Assembly: GCA_030248295.1 (NCBI GenBank)
Contig: JASANH010000092.1
Span: 25,070-89,069 of the forward strand
DNA: 64,000 bases
Origin: Mesodorylaimus sp. YZB2_4
Lineage: Eukaryota; Nematoda; Enoplea; Dorylaimida; Dorylaimidae
Direction: 5' to 3'
Position numbers and translations under genes: made by a program
Part shown: positions 1-10,901 of the stretch, piece after piece
How the letters are laid out: every line of letters begins with the position of its first letter
Position numbering within the stretch: position 1 is the first letter of the stretch
Notes under the pieces: model-generated
Database searches by the model: none
Seen by the model: the letters and a program-made list of their open reading frames with translations, nothing else
Told to the model about the DNA's origin: nothing

Positions 1-2178
1 AGATCGTAAACATTCATCACTACAATCTAAACACTAAGCTAACAGTTCGCGATGACGCGACAGTAAGTACAGAAGTTTGTAGTTGTGGAATACGATCCCC
101 TTCTGTTACCTTGAACTTACTCGGCGAACAGTGAGAACTTGCTGCATGCAGTAAGGGTGCATCTGTCACGACAGCACGAGTACTGCATGTGTAGCACCAA
201 CTCAGTGACACTAGAACAGGAAGTTCAGCTTCTGTGGAGCCAGCATGCTAATAGCTTCAGGCGTACAGCCCTCAGCACTAGTTCGACCATCGGCCCTTTT
301 GTTTCGATCTCTCTATTCCCTGAATGAAGTGGCTGAGGTAGGGGACGCCCTGTTACACTTTTTTAGTGACAGTAGCAATTCTGTTTGATCACAATTTTTC
401 CATAAACGCCGCAGGGGGAGAGAGATTTTTTTAGAAATAAAAGCACTTTTCCGCACTTACATGTGGGCTAGTATTTGAGAATAGATGAAAGAAATTTGTC
501 GTCTAGTCCTCCTGAGCTGACGCAAATTTCGAACAAAGAAGGTTCCAACGTTATGCTCTGTCACTGTAGCCTACCGCGCATAAGTTCCAGAGTAAGTGGG
601 CTAAACAGGCAACTAGGCAGGGGGTGTTCAATTGTTGATAGGCAGGGAGTTTTTAATTGTGAGCACTCCACCGCCGTTTGTGGCGGTGCCGTAATTAATA
701 TTACTGTTACCAATAAATGTTACCACCAGAAAATATTACTGGCAGTAATATTTGCTGGTGGCAAATGGCCTCAACTTTCGCAAAGAATATTCTTTGCTAT
801 AAAGAATGTACAAAAGATCGCAGGTAAATTCTTCTAAAATTTAGGGCTTAGAAATCAAAATATTAAAAAGAAAGCCAACTGATCCGCCTAACTAAAGCAA
901 AAAATTCAACCGAACTACACAGAACAGAAAACTCGTCTCGGTTAGGCCGGCCAGTAAGCAGCGTTGCCAGACGCAAAAATGAAAACTTGCTACCAGGTAC
1001 CAGTAAACCCATTAAAATTCCGCTGTCATACCTAAGACTTTAGCGACTACGTAGTTTTAAATGAAGCGTGAGGTATATATAACAAAAAGCGTTCACTCAC
1101 ACATCGCCCACACTGTGCACGCATGGGGGCAATGGGGACCAACCAGAAGGGGGAAGGGTTGAAGGACAAAAAGGGTGGTCGGGCTCTGAGGCCCCCGACC
1201 GCCCTACTCTGTCTAAATCTTGTAGTTAGAGCACACAATACTGAAGAATGAGGAGCCAAGGACGAGCGGATCAAGAACTCTGACTTTACTTATTACTGAC
1301 TGATCGTGAGCTGAATTTGTGTCGTGAGCTGAGTTTGTGCACATCAGGCGAAAAATTATGGTGGAGGAAGCCGCACGTTGGGGAACCGGCACAGTGGGGA
1401 AAACGACTCACATGTCTCATTGAGTCGTTTCCCCCTAGCAGGCATGGTGGTAAACGACGCAGTGGGTGGATAGTCTCAGTGCGGGAATCGACCAAGTAGG
1501 GGAATCATCATGGGACACTAAAATCAGATGTGATCTAATTCAGTATGACATAGGCCTTATGCTAAACCTCGCGAAGCTAAATTATGTACATCCGATTTTT
1601 TTGCCATGCATTTTTATAGACACTTGGAGAGATATACGTATATATATATATATATATTTATATATATAGGCGAGCAGCTTTTTAACTTGTTCACGCTTGC
1701 ACTTACTGCCCACTCGATAGGTTCACACCCCTAGTTTGGACAATCAAGGCAGCAACTTACAGTAGACCCGTTATTCCAGCACCAACCGACAAGGAATGAG
1801 AGCAGATTTGCAAATTTCTTGCAAACGGTTGCGAAATCCCGGGGATAGTACCTTTATGGATGACCTCACTCGCAAGACATTGCGCGCCTACGGCTTCTTT
1901 TTTAACTTAACTATTAGAAAACCACTTATGTCTATTCTCTACGCAGCCATCGTTAAATATTTGCTCCTGTTATCTTGTTATTCGTAATCGTCATCGCATA
2001 GTTTGCATAATCGTGAGCCACTACATATTGTCTCAAGCGATCAGCACACGCGTGCATGGTAACTGTGTCACCTGCGCACGCATTTCATCTTTTGAGCATG
2101 GGGAGGTCGCAAGCCTCGAGTGGCCATAAGAGCCGATAATGTAGCTATGGAAGCATTTCCGACCACTGATTCAAAGTA
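1..2178. other. Intergenic DNA, no gene seen
   Basis: No open frame here has a recognisable motif, splice-linked partner or protein-like composition. The short ORFs overlap on both strands and look like chance frames. Around 690-760 there is a small inverted pair of AATATTACTG-type stretches, and near 1,630-1,665 a TA microsatellite. Nothing else can be supported. Confidence 0.5.
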
Positions 2179-2477
2179 CAGTCGACCTCGGATAATATCA
2201 AAGTCCAGATAATTGCAACGAGTCCCCATTTCCTAATTGTTAAGCTTACGTTCATTTGAACCTCGGATAATTGCAACTGCTCCAGACGCCAAAATGAGTT
2301 GCAATTGGAGAAGTTGCAACTTTGTTTAATCGCAACTCAAGTGCAAAGCATACTGTAGCTGTAAAGTTTTTACTGCAATTTTGCAATTGCAACTTTGTTC
2401 ACTTGGAACTTCGCAACTTTGTATAATTGCAACTTATTTTGGCGTCCGGAGCAGCTGCATCTATCCGAGGTCGACTG
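2179..2477. mobile_element. Tigger/pogo-like MITE, about 299 bp, TA target duplication
   Basis: The left end starts with CAGTCGACCTCGGATA and the right end is its inverse, TATCCGAGGTCGACTG. TA dinucleotides flank both sides (2177-2178 and 2478-2479). The interior is full of short TTGCAACTT/GCAACTTTG repeats and holds no ORF. Ends beginning CAGT and a TA duplication are typical of Tc1/mariner/pogo-derived MITEs. The boundaries are read directly from the sequence; assignment to pogo/Tigger rests on the terminal sequence only. Confidence 0.75.
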
Positions 2478-2479
2478 TA

Positions 2480-4697
2480 CCATACGCCAGCGTCATCGCA
2501 CAGTATACCAAGTGCCTGCTGAATTATCGTTCTCGCGACTAATACAAGGGCTGTCAACCAGCCGCCACTCCTATTGTGAAACTGCCGCAGCCGGGTCGAG
2601 TTAAGGAGTCGCGTGGTATCAGTGCTGAAAACAGGCAACGCCATGCCAGCCACCACTTTGTCAGATCGATTTATCCACAGAACTGCCTTACGATTAGGTT
2701 TGTCCGCATCAAGAATTCCATCGGCTAGCATAGTTTTATATTTCAGCCGCGAGCTTCTGGAAATCTGGTAATCTGAAATGTTTAAAAATGTGCCACACTC
2801 TCACAATGCCACACACAAAAAAGTGCGCACAAAAGAGACAAGTTAGAGGGACTGCGGTTCGACTCTCGCTCAAGCATCTTGGATTTGCTTTTCGTAGAGT
2901 GCAAATTTGCACCTCACTTTAGGTACAGTCCGTGCAAAGTGGGCTTTCAGCCGACATCGTCCTCGCTCACACTTTTTTTACCTGAGTCAGGTATGGAGGC
3001 GTCTCTAGTCGCCCAAGCGCGCGGTTTTCTCACATACAGTACTGTAGGTTGATGTCGTCTCACAAACACTGTGATCATCTCACTATCATGTAATCGTCCG
3101 CTGACTATGTGATCAATCAAAAAATTGTGATCAGTCCCAATCAGGTGATCAGTCATGGACATTTTGATCAGACTGTGATCATGAGATCGTCAGCTCACGA
3201 GGAGTTGGTGATCAGTAAAAACAGTGTCCTCCTGTTCTTGCAAAAGTCCGCCACCAAAACACGCGATTTCTTGTTCAGGGGAAGAAGACGGGGAGGAGGA
3301 GTAGGAGCAGGAGGAGAAGGATAAACATCAGCCTGGAGCGACAACCAGAGGTCGCACAGTTGTAAATTTCAGTTTTTCTAAAAGCTTGAGCCTTCGGAAT
3401 CTACCTTTTGATATTCATTTTTTGAAAGTATCAATTTCTGAAAAGTTATTCCCAAAAATAGTCCCTTTATTAGCCTTTTTCATCCGTCGCTCGTCAGCTA
3501 CTGGACGGATTTCGACAAAAATTGAGAGGATAGCGGACCTGACCTATCTTGCGGAGCTTGCAAAAAAACCAAACTTTTTGGTTAATTCGTTCTTGAGTTA
3601 TTGATTATTCAAAATATTCCGTTTAGAGTTGAGCGTCTCCTCCCGCTGCAAGGGCAGTTGGGGATGACGCATAAGAGGGCCCGAGGAAACGAGCCTGTAT
3701 ACCTCAGTTGATAGGGAGTTTGTTTTAAAGCCACGAGGTACGCGTTCGACTCCATCACTAAACTGAATTTTTTTGTTTGTTTTCTCGCGTGGCGGAGGCA
3801 CGTTACCGTGAACAAAGAATATGAGGGTGATCTTGGATTGTGTTTCCAAGTGAGGGATAAGCTATCGGATATGATAAGGCGCATAAATATGATATGATAT
3901 GATAGGCGCCAGTAGTGCGCATTCAACCCGAGAGAGAGACACTCTGAGCCCACTATGTAGACCACGAAATGGATCTCTCAATGACCCTCACGATCAGCCG
4001 TGGTGCTTATATTCATGCAGAAAAACCAGCTTGAGCACGTTTCCTAATCAGCCGTTGTTGCGCAGTAAACGCTGCCCAGCCGTCTGAGTGGATTTCCGTA
4101 CCCGGAAGAATATGCCGTTAGATTAGCGGGAGCAAGGTGCCAGCGTCTCTGTTTTCGACGATGCAGAGAAAACATTTCTTAGCAGCTCCACGTTCGATCC
4201 CTCCAAAAATCCAACCATTGGCGGCATTTTTCTTCCCGCGATCATACTTCCTTTTTGTGATGACCGTCTCGTTTATCTCGACGACCTTTTCAACCCCAGC
4301 AATCGCTGGCGAATTTCCGTAAAAATCAACGGTCACATCACGAAAAAATTAATGCCAATCAACAATTGTGCGAGTACTGAGCGTGGTACCATCCTCCCTT
4401 TCGCACTGGGATTAAATTCGCTCGATCGAGAAATTATCAAAGCACCAAAAGTAGGCCAGCATCTAAACATTCTTCGCCGATAAATTCGATTTACCGAAAA
4501 ATGAATCGACAAAATATCCTCTCTCTTTGCCACACAAACATCGCCAAATGAATGTTGTCGGTTTTCCTTCTTTGTCCCTTTCTCTAAATTTCATCCTGTT
4601 TCCGGCCGCAGCGCAAGCGTCGTTCGGACACGATGGGCCTAATCCGCTAGGAGTCCGCAGCAGCTCGTAGCTGGCTAGTTTTTGTAAAAATTCAGTA
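2480..4697. other. Intergenic DNA with short repeats, no gene
   Basis: No supported gene. Around 3,070-3,215 the hexamer TGATCA and its near variants recur many times. At about 2,850 (GGTTCGACTC) and 3,745 (GTTCGACTCC) there are tRNA B-box-like sequences without a foldable tRNA around them. The stretch 3,930-4,090 shares recognisable blocks with 12,300-12,450 (a CCCACTA-GTAGACCAC-like start and TATTCATGCAGA), so it belongs to a dispersed repeat. Confidence 0.45.
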
Positions 4698-4700
4698 TTA

Positions 4701-4945
4701 GGGGTGACTTCAAAATAGCCGATCCAAATGGACGCAGCTGGATGTCCAATGGACGTCCAAAACCGCATGCTGGACGTCCAGAATTTGCGTAAGTTTTCGC
4801 AAAAGTGGGCGCGTGTGGACGTCCAGTAAAAGGGGGCTCAAAATTCTGGATGTCCAGCGCATACACAGAAGAAATATGTGGACATCGAAATTTTTGCATA
4901 GCTCTCTTCTCTGGACGTCCAGGGTTTTTTCTGGACGTACTTCGC
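4701..4945 (+). repeat. Element A left terminal inverted repeat with TGGACGTCCA array
   Basis: This block matches 9679-9435 in inverted orientation. It holds a series of 10-bp palindromes TGGACGTCCA or one-base variants (TGGATGTCCA, TGGACATC), spaced a few tens of bases apart. Such arrays in transposon ends usually bind an element-encoded protein. The first 165 bp are nearly identical to the other end; beyond that only the palindromes are kept. Confidence 0.85.
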
Positions 4946-5617
4946 TTGCGCTAGCCGCGCGGCGTGTCATAATTCTGGCAGCCGCTGGTGGAGGTGGCCA
5001 CATGTGGCGAGCGTCTGGTGGGCACGTGGGTAGGTAGGTGTCGTTCGTGTACCCGAAGGTCCAATGGCCAGCGGGTTGGAATGAAACAAGCAGCAGGTTA
5101 AAAAAAATCAGCCAATGTCTCTTTCTTGCTTGTGCTGGATGGTCAAATTGACGACTCAAAATATTGTTCCCGCTTCACTGCTCTCAGTTTTTAAGTATGG
5201 CTATAGAATGGTTATTTGTTTCTAGTGGTTGAACTCCACAGAAGAGAAAATTGGACTGGCTTTTTCGACCTTCTGGAGAAACACCTGAAAAAATACCACC
5301 AAAACCTCCAGTTGCTATTTGTTTAGCCCCATCAAAGAAGCCTGGTCGGAAACCTCTAATTGTTAAATTTCCTGAAATCGTTTCTGTTGCTCAAAGCTTT
5401 GTCAGCAACTCTGGATTCAAAGCTCATGAAAGGCGAAGATCTGAAACGGGGTACTGTGGCGTTACGATTCCAGTTCTCCAGCAACATCTCGTCAAGGTTT
5501 GTAAATTTCATGCTCTCTTTTCACTGGGTAGTCCTATAGTGTCATACTGTATATATATATATATACTGTGCTATGTCCTTTTCAAAGGAAAGGACCACAG
5601 AGCCTAAGTTAGCTTAA

Positions 5618-5669
5618 ACTGCTTGCCTAAGCTGCCTGGCTTGTCTGCCAGGCAGCTTAGGCAAGCAGT
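5618..5669. repeat. Perfect 23-bp inverted repeat with 6-nt loop
   Basis: ACTGCTTGCCTAAGCTGCC and the following bases pair perfectly, 23 of 23, with the inverse copy at 5647-5669, leaving the loop TTGTCT. It lies inside intron 1 of the Element A transposase. It could be a small fold-back insertion or an RNA hairpin; there is no sequence evidence for a microRNA beyond the hairpin itself. Confidence 0.8.
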
Positions 5670-5769
5670 GTTTTTGAGGCCATACAGCTGGCGACAGAAG
5701 CCACCAACTGGGGAAGTTGGGTGCATACGTGGTTTCCTCTTCCACGGGTTTACGGGTGGTTTTCCTTCC

Positions 5770-5855
5770 ACCTGGTCACTTATTTTACGTCAGTGGCAGA
5801 CCAACCACCCAGTGGATCACTTATTTTACGTCAGTGGCCGACAAACCACCCAGTG
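5770..5855 (+). repeat. Tandem duplication of a ~43-bp unit in intron 1
   Basis: The block GTCACTTATTTTACGTCAGT followed by GGCAGACCAACCACCCAGTGG occurs twice in tandem with a third partial copy, with only a few differences. It lies in intron 1 of the Element A transposase and explains the overlapping chance ORFs there. Confidence 0.7.
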
Positions 5856-7855
5856 GCCGTCCTTCAAGGAAGCAACGGCAAACCTCAGCAATCTCTAGGG
5901 GAGATGCTACCCGGGAGCGGGGGGACGTTTTACAGGCAGAACCCCGAACTGCCATCACTGCGAGTTGAAGCCGCGAAGGCGCGCAGTTGTTTAACTGGTT
6001 TACGCTCAATAGTTTCGTCCACTCCTCAAGTAGATACGCATTTGAGAATCATCAAGGCGACAGGTTGCTGCGAGCGTGGGCCCCGCACTATCGATCGGCA
6101 AACTAGACTACGTACGTACATGAGGATAGTGACCTCGCAGCGACCCCCCACCCCCCCCCCCAATGAGTCGCCGCGCCATCAGCATTTACCCAGTAACCCG
6201 ATAAAGTATCATTTTTAGTCAGTTGGTGAATTGGAAAAATCTGGTGGAATCTCGAGTAGCTCAGTCGCACGTCTCATGCAACCGCCTCACAAAGGGCGTC
6301 AATCATCAAAATATTACAGAGGACTTATTTCTGCACGCGTCCCACCAAAGTGCAATGATCGTCATTCGGAGGATATTGATGGTCATTATTACAGCACACG
6401 AGTTCGGCTGACTCGGGAATTTGCAGCTCATTTCGCACAAAATACTTGCACTTTTTCCTGCGACAACAAGAACAAAATTCACGTCGGTGTAGTGTCCACT
6501 GACAGACGGATTAAAATTCGGAAGTATTTTCCATCAAACGACGCGCCTAATTACCCGGACCACGATTTCCCACATGGCTACAAGATAACTCCAGCTGGTT
6601 ATATGCACTTGCCAAATCTCGAGGAAAAACCGAAATATTTTGACAGTGTTGGTCGTGAGCGGTACCGACTGTCGCAGGCTGGACAATTGTACATCGTGAA
6701 TCGTGCAAATGGTTTTTATGGGGCTACAATTGAACCGCATGTCAACGACCTTCTTCAAATCGTGCCTAAACATCTGGGCGACTCATCAATTCTTGTCCTT
6801 ATACGGGATAATGGTCCAGACTACAGTTCCAGCTCCATGGCGAATTGTCTATATTCCGTACGCTTATTCAAGAGCTTGAAGTTGGATGCTTTATTGGTCA
6901 TTTCTTTTTGCCCTGGGCAGTCTGCTCTAAATCCAATCGAGCATGCGTGGAGTGCTGCTACAAACGCTCTCACTGGAGTAACATTGTCAGCTTGTTTGGA
7001 TGGGGAAAAACTGCCTCCGTCACGACAGAACCTTACACCTGAAATCCGTCGCCAGAAAGACGCTCAGGTTTATGATCAAGCAATGACTAACTTGTGCGGC
7101 TACTGCGCAAAAACGAAGTACAACGGCCTTCAGATTTCGTGCACATTCCAGCCCTGCATAGCACCAGCTGGCCCATTCTCCGATTATGCTTCTATCAAGG
7201 AAAAGCTCAAAACGAGAACTTGAGTTAAGGAAAACAGAAAGCTACAGATGGAAATTGAGTTTGCGCTATGTCATCTAGACCGCAGGATCGATTGCCTCAT
7301 TGTGAAAAAATGCAACGAGGGCGGATGTGACCACTGCATTAAAAACCCTGTCATGGCAAAGGAGGCCATGAGTTTCCTGCGGACAAACCCTATGTTTCCT
7401 AGCCTGTCTCCAGACCCAGATCACCCTGGCCATTTCCATACCTTCCTTGACGTTCTGAGTGGGGAAGCTATGTCTACGACAGCCCCTGATAAGCATATGG
7501 TCCGTTTTGTTAAATTGGTGGGCACCTTGGAAGCCACGTTTTGTAATCAGTGTCCAGCATACATGTACATGTCTGAATGCGATCGGAAAAAACATAAAAG
7601 CATTTATCACATGTGAGTTTTCACATAGATACGCTATGCTCTTGCTTGTAATGATTCGTATTTTACGTTTTTGTTGTTTCAGTATTACTGATGTACAATA
7701 CATTAATCTCACGTTGGCTTCAAGTGTGTAGTGGTGTACCAAACACCAACAGTACGTGCAGTCATAAAAAACAGTGAAACTGGCATAAAAAGGGCAAATA
7801 AAATCTACTTGGGCAGGTTTATAAAACCTGTCACACAAAAATTAATTACCAAGCA

Positions 7856-9105
7856 TTACTCATTATGTTCAGAATATGCTGGCAATAATTTTCGATTCCT
7901 AGAGCCCAAACACTTATTCGTAATAGAATGTTTAAACGTTGCATTGTTACAGTCAAAAGCATCTCCAAATTGCATAAGAACCTGCCCTAAAATTGCTATG
8001 AAATCTTGATCATCACCCAGAGATTTCTTACCATCTGGGCCAGGGGTGCCGCTGAACGTAAATGTAGAAAGCTCATTTGGCTTGAATTTTTCATCCATTA
8101 GTTTTAAAACAAGCTTGGTTGCGTCGCCTTTTGATGCACGAAGGAGTTTAATGTACTGTATTTCACAATTGGAATAGTGGACTCTCCATTGCCACTCAGC
8201 ACCATTAAATGCGACAGCTCAGGGTGCTGAGTGAAGACTGGATTTAATTGCCGATCCTGGCTTCTTTTCGGCAAAGCAGCCCGTTTGCTAGCTGTCTCGA
8301 AACCCTCTACTCCAGCTGGCTGCGTGGCACTTGAAAAATTCTCAGATTCATCCGTCCAGGTACTCTCGAGGGTGCGCTTCGATTTATCTTTTCTCTCAGC
8401 ATTACTGCGGTTCATTATTACAGTCTGAATAAAATCGACTTGCTCAGCGATGCTATTAATGGTCTGGTTCGTACTTGCTAGAAGAGCAGTTTGTGCAATA
8501 TAATCTCCAGACAATTCGGACAGTTTTTGTACAATTACTTGCAGCTTTGTCGATATTTGTTGTTGAGCAGCCAATATCTCCTCGTTTTGCTGAGCAGCAC
8601 GTTGCTGAACAGATAGTAGCTCATCGTTTTGGCGCATAATCACCTCATTTTTGCGGAGAATTTCTTGATTTTGCTCCCAAAGGTTCTTGTTGGGCGGATT
8701 GTGGTTTCCATTGAGCTGGTAATAATCAAGCTGGGGCCGGTAGGCATCAGGATCAGCGCAGACTGGCCTAGGAGCCGAATCTGGAATTGGAACACTGTTA
8801 CCATTGCCAATGGAGCTCTGATCGGAAATGGACTCCTGTACACTGATAGAATTTGTTCCAGATTCCAAGCATCCTTCCAGAGTGCGTTTCATGACTAACA
8901 AGTCTGACGGGCTATTTGAAAGTCCAACCACTTTACCTTCGTAAGTTTTTCCATCAGACCAGCCATCAAAAGTGATAATTGCTCCGTCCTCCAGAACAAC
9001 ACCCGATGATGTAGGCTTGACCTTCTTGGTTTCGAGTACGTGATACCCATCGCTAAACTTCGCCAAGCAATGGCGTTTTAATGCAATTCGTCTGGCACCA
9101 TCCAT
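7856..9105 (-). CDS. Element A accessory gene: coiled-coil protein with BEN-like C-terminus (400 aa)
   Basis: The model uses ATG at 9105-9103, exon 1 9105-8203, a 47-nt intron (8202-8156, GTGCTG...ATACAG) and exon 2 8155-7856, all in phase with no internal stop. Residues about 20-70 include VVLEDGAIITFDGWSDG and YEGKVVG, which look like a small beta-barrel (Tudor-like) module. Residues about 150-230 are a long Gln/Asn/Glu-rich coiled coil (repeats of QNEEIL and QNDELL type). The C-terminal ~100 residues (KLVLKLMDEKF, then ELSTF, SLGDD, a helix, ITNKC) match the helical pattern of BEN domains, which bind DNA in animal chromatin proteins. The gene lies inside the transposon and ends head-to-head with the transposase, so it is probably a transposon accessory or end-binding factor. 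The BEN call is by pattern only. The open frame runs on upstream to 9576, but that part overlaps the terminal repeat, so I start at 9105. Confidence 0.72.
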
Positions 9106-9434
9106 AATCAAAACGTGGAAAAAACAGATTTCAAGAACGCGATTGATATGTAGGTAAAGAGCAGCAAAGGAAAGGTGGTCACAGAAACGGTGGCAAATAC
9201 CAGTCCTAGCGAGATAAAATGGTAACAAATTACATCGGGAGCGGTCCGAAATAGACCAGCGCCTATCCACCATCTGCTCACGAATGTGCCTTTTTTCTAT
9301 CGCCAACACGATGAAGGGGCCGAACGAGGTTTTCCCTCTGTGTAACGCAACTTTAACCCCTGCTGCGCAACGACGGCCGCCCGCCTTTCTCGCGGACAGC
9401 AACTGGTCAAACGCATGCATTGCGTGGGGCATCC

Positions 9435-9679
9435 AGAGGGAGTTCTGGACGTCCAGAAAACAAGGCACTATCGCGCGACACAAATTTTTTGGATGTCCAT
9501 TATTTATTTCTGCCGTGCCAGCACTGGACATCCAGAATTCTAACCCCCCTTTTACTGGACGTCCACACGCGTCCACTTTTGCGAAAAGTGCGCAAATTCT
9601 GGATGTCCAGCATGCGATTTTGGACGTCCATTGGACATCCAGCTGCGTCCATTTGGATCGGCTATTTTGAAGTCACCCC
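9435..9679 (-). repeat. Element A right terminal inverted repeat with TGGACGTCCA array
   Basis: Inverted partner of 4701-4945. It contains TGGACGTCCA/TGGACATCCA palindromes near 9453, 9490, 9525, 9557, 9600, 9621 and 9631. The outer 165 bp match the left end closely, and TTA follows at 9680-9682. Confidence 0.85.
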
Positions 9680-9682
9680 TTA

Positions 9683-10900
9683 TTCGGACGAATATCATCG
9701 AACAAATTTCTTAATCGGTACTTCTTTAATTTATATATTCGAACCAATAAATCACTGACAAACCTCACAAACAAAATCCAACGAACAGGTAGAGACTAGG
9801 GCCGAGATAGCCACGTTGACGTCGAAGTGTGCGTATCTAAAAGCACAGACACGGCTTACTTAGTAAACGTGCATACACACGGTCATTGTGGGTGGTGTAA
9901 AATAGTGCTGCATTGGCAATACTTAAAAAAGAGTTTAGGCAAAGACTAGATATGCGTTGGAAAGAGCGAAGAAAAATCTACAAAATGACATCTTACTTCC
10001 GATTTTTATTAAAAGATTTGATTCATGGCAAACGTACGAATCGTAGATGACCAATTTTCACAAATAACGCAAATCTTTGACTTTTCTGTTCAATTGATGC
10101 CAGCAAATAATTTTCTGTTGCAAGACATCTCACAATAGCAAATTTCGGGACCGTGGTAACAGCAGACATCTTGCTGGCGCGATGGATTTGTTCTGCACAC
10201 GCGCGGGAGTCCAAAACAAAAATGAGGGGGGCAAATATCATTTTGACAGGCACTACAGGCGGCAGGAAAAACAACGAAAGCTCATTCGTAAGGATCCGTA
10301 ATTCGTGAGGAGAACTAGCTCATGCTCGAATGGTCTTAACTTCTATTATTTCCAAAAAAGTCTTTTATGACACTCAAAACTTTTAGACCAGCCAATGCAC
10401 AGAGTGGATAACCAGGGCTTAGGATGGCTGGTCTACCCGGCGAAAAGAAAAAGGAGAGGTGGCCCAGCATGATAAGCACTGCACACAGCTTGTAATTGCT
10501 TGCACACATACTGTATATATGTATTGATATGTCAGCATCCAAGCCACAAAGCTTGTGTTCTGTGTATGTACTGCTGCTGTTCAGACAGGCTCCCCAAGGG
10601 CAGCTGTGCTGTTACACACAAGCAACCTGCATACTGCATGTTAAAGCTGGCGTTGGAGTAAAGTGATATTGCTTATCGTTACATGCCTAAGCCTCAGTGA
10701 ACACTGAAAAATCTTTTCCCCGTCTTCCAACTTTTTGTTTATGCTAATGGTTTATCATATCAGTAATGACACACTCAAGGATGAAAGGGCACATGACACA
10801 AAATGATTTACCTGGCCGCGAGTCGAACACTCCCTAATAACAATAAGAGCATGCGCTACTACGTATCCGTACGTAAATCTTTCAAGCTTCAATTTATATA
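9683..10900. other. Spacer between Element A and the CACTA-like fragment
   Basis: No supported gene. On minus near 10,800-10,895 there is a tRNA-like promoter pattern (A-box-like TAGTAGCGCATGC and B-box-like GTTCGACTC), which may be a tRNA-derived SINE remnant. The ORFs here have no recognisable motifs. Confidence 0.45.
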
Positions 10901-10901
10901 G

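Larger units (their letters stand above)
5230..7731 (+). pseudogene. DDE-type transposase of Element A, one in-frame TGA
   Basis: Exon 1 (about 5230-5496) carries a helix-turn-helix-like segment (GFKAHERRR, then TGYCGVTI). It joins in phase across a 722-nt intron to exon 2 (6219-7612), which joins exon 3 (7683-7731) by a 70-nt intron. The core has the motifs DNGPDYS and NPIEHAW, as expected for the second Asp and the Glu of an IS630/Tc1-type DDE/D catalytic triad. A Cys/His cluster follows (CNEGGCDHC, and CNQC with paired His near 7,552-7,608). The protein resembles an uncharacterised transposase-like family that I recall from sponges and cnidarians. A TGA at 7221-7223 interrupts the frame; sequence on both sides stays in the same frame and protein-like. 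The first exon may have an upstream partner, so the true start is unknown. It converges on the BEN-like gene. Confidence 0.78.
4701..9679. mobile_element. Element A: complete two-gene DNA transposon with TTA target duplication
   Basis: The left end (from 4701) begins GGGGTGACTTCAAAATAGCC. The right end, read on the minus strand from 9679, begins with the same 20 bases and stays very similar for about 165 bp, then more loosely for about 245 bp. TTA lies immediately outside both ends (4698-4700 and 9680-9682), a 3-bp target duplication. Both ends are studded with TGGACGTCCA palindromes. Between them lie a DDE-type transposase gene on plus and a convergent BEN-like gene on minus. The 3-bp TTA duplication would suit Harbinger or CACTA-type elements, while the transposase has IS630/Tc1-like DDE motifs, so I leave the superfamily open. 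One nonsense codon in the transposase suggests the copy is recently dead. Confidence 0.88.

Noticed and set aside
1620..1670. Possible promoter TATA region
   Set aside because: It is a simple TA microsatellite with no gene downstream.
3700..3770. tRNA gene
   Set aside because: The B-box-like word and an A-box-like word are present, but no anticodon or acceptor stem can be folded.
5721..6218. 165-codon plus ORF in the Element A intron
   Set aside because: It is explained by the tandem 43-bp repeat and has no motifs; the surrounding intron has good splice sites that join the real exons.
7275..7838. 187-codon minus ORF opposite the transposase end
   Set aside because: It is the shadow of the transposase coding strand, where conserved Cys/His motifs are read on plus.
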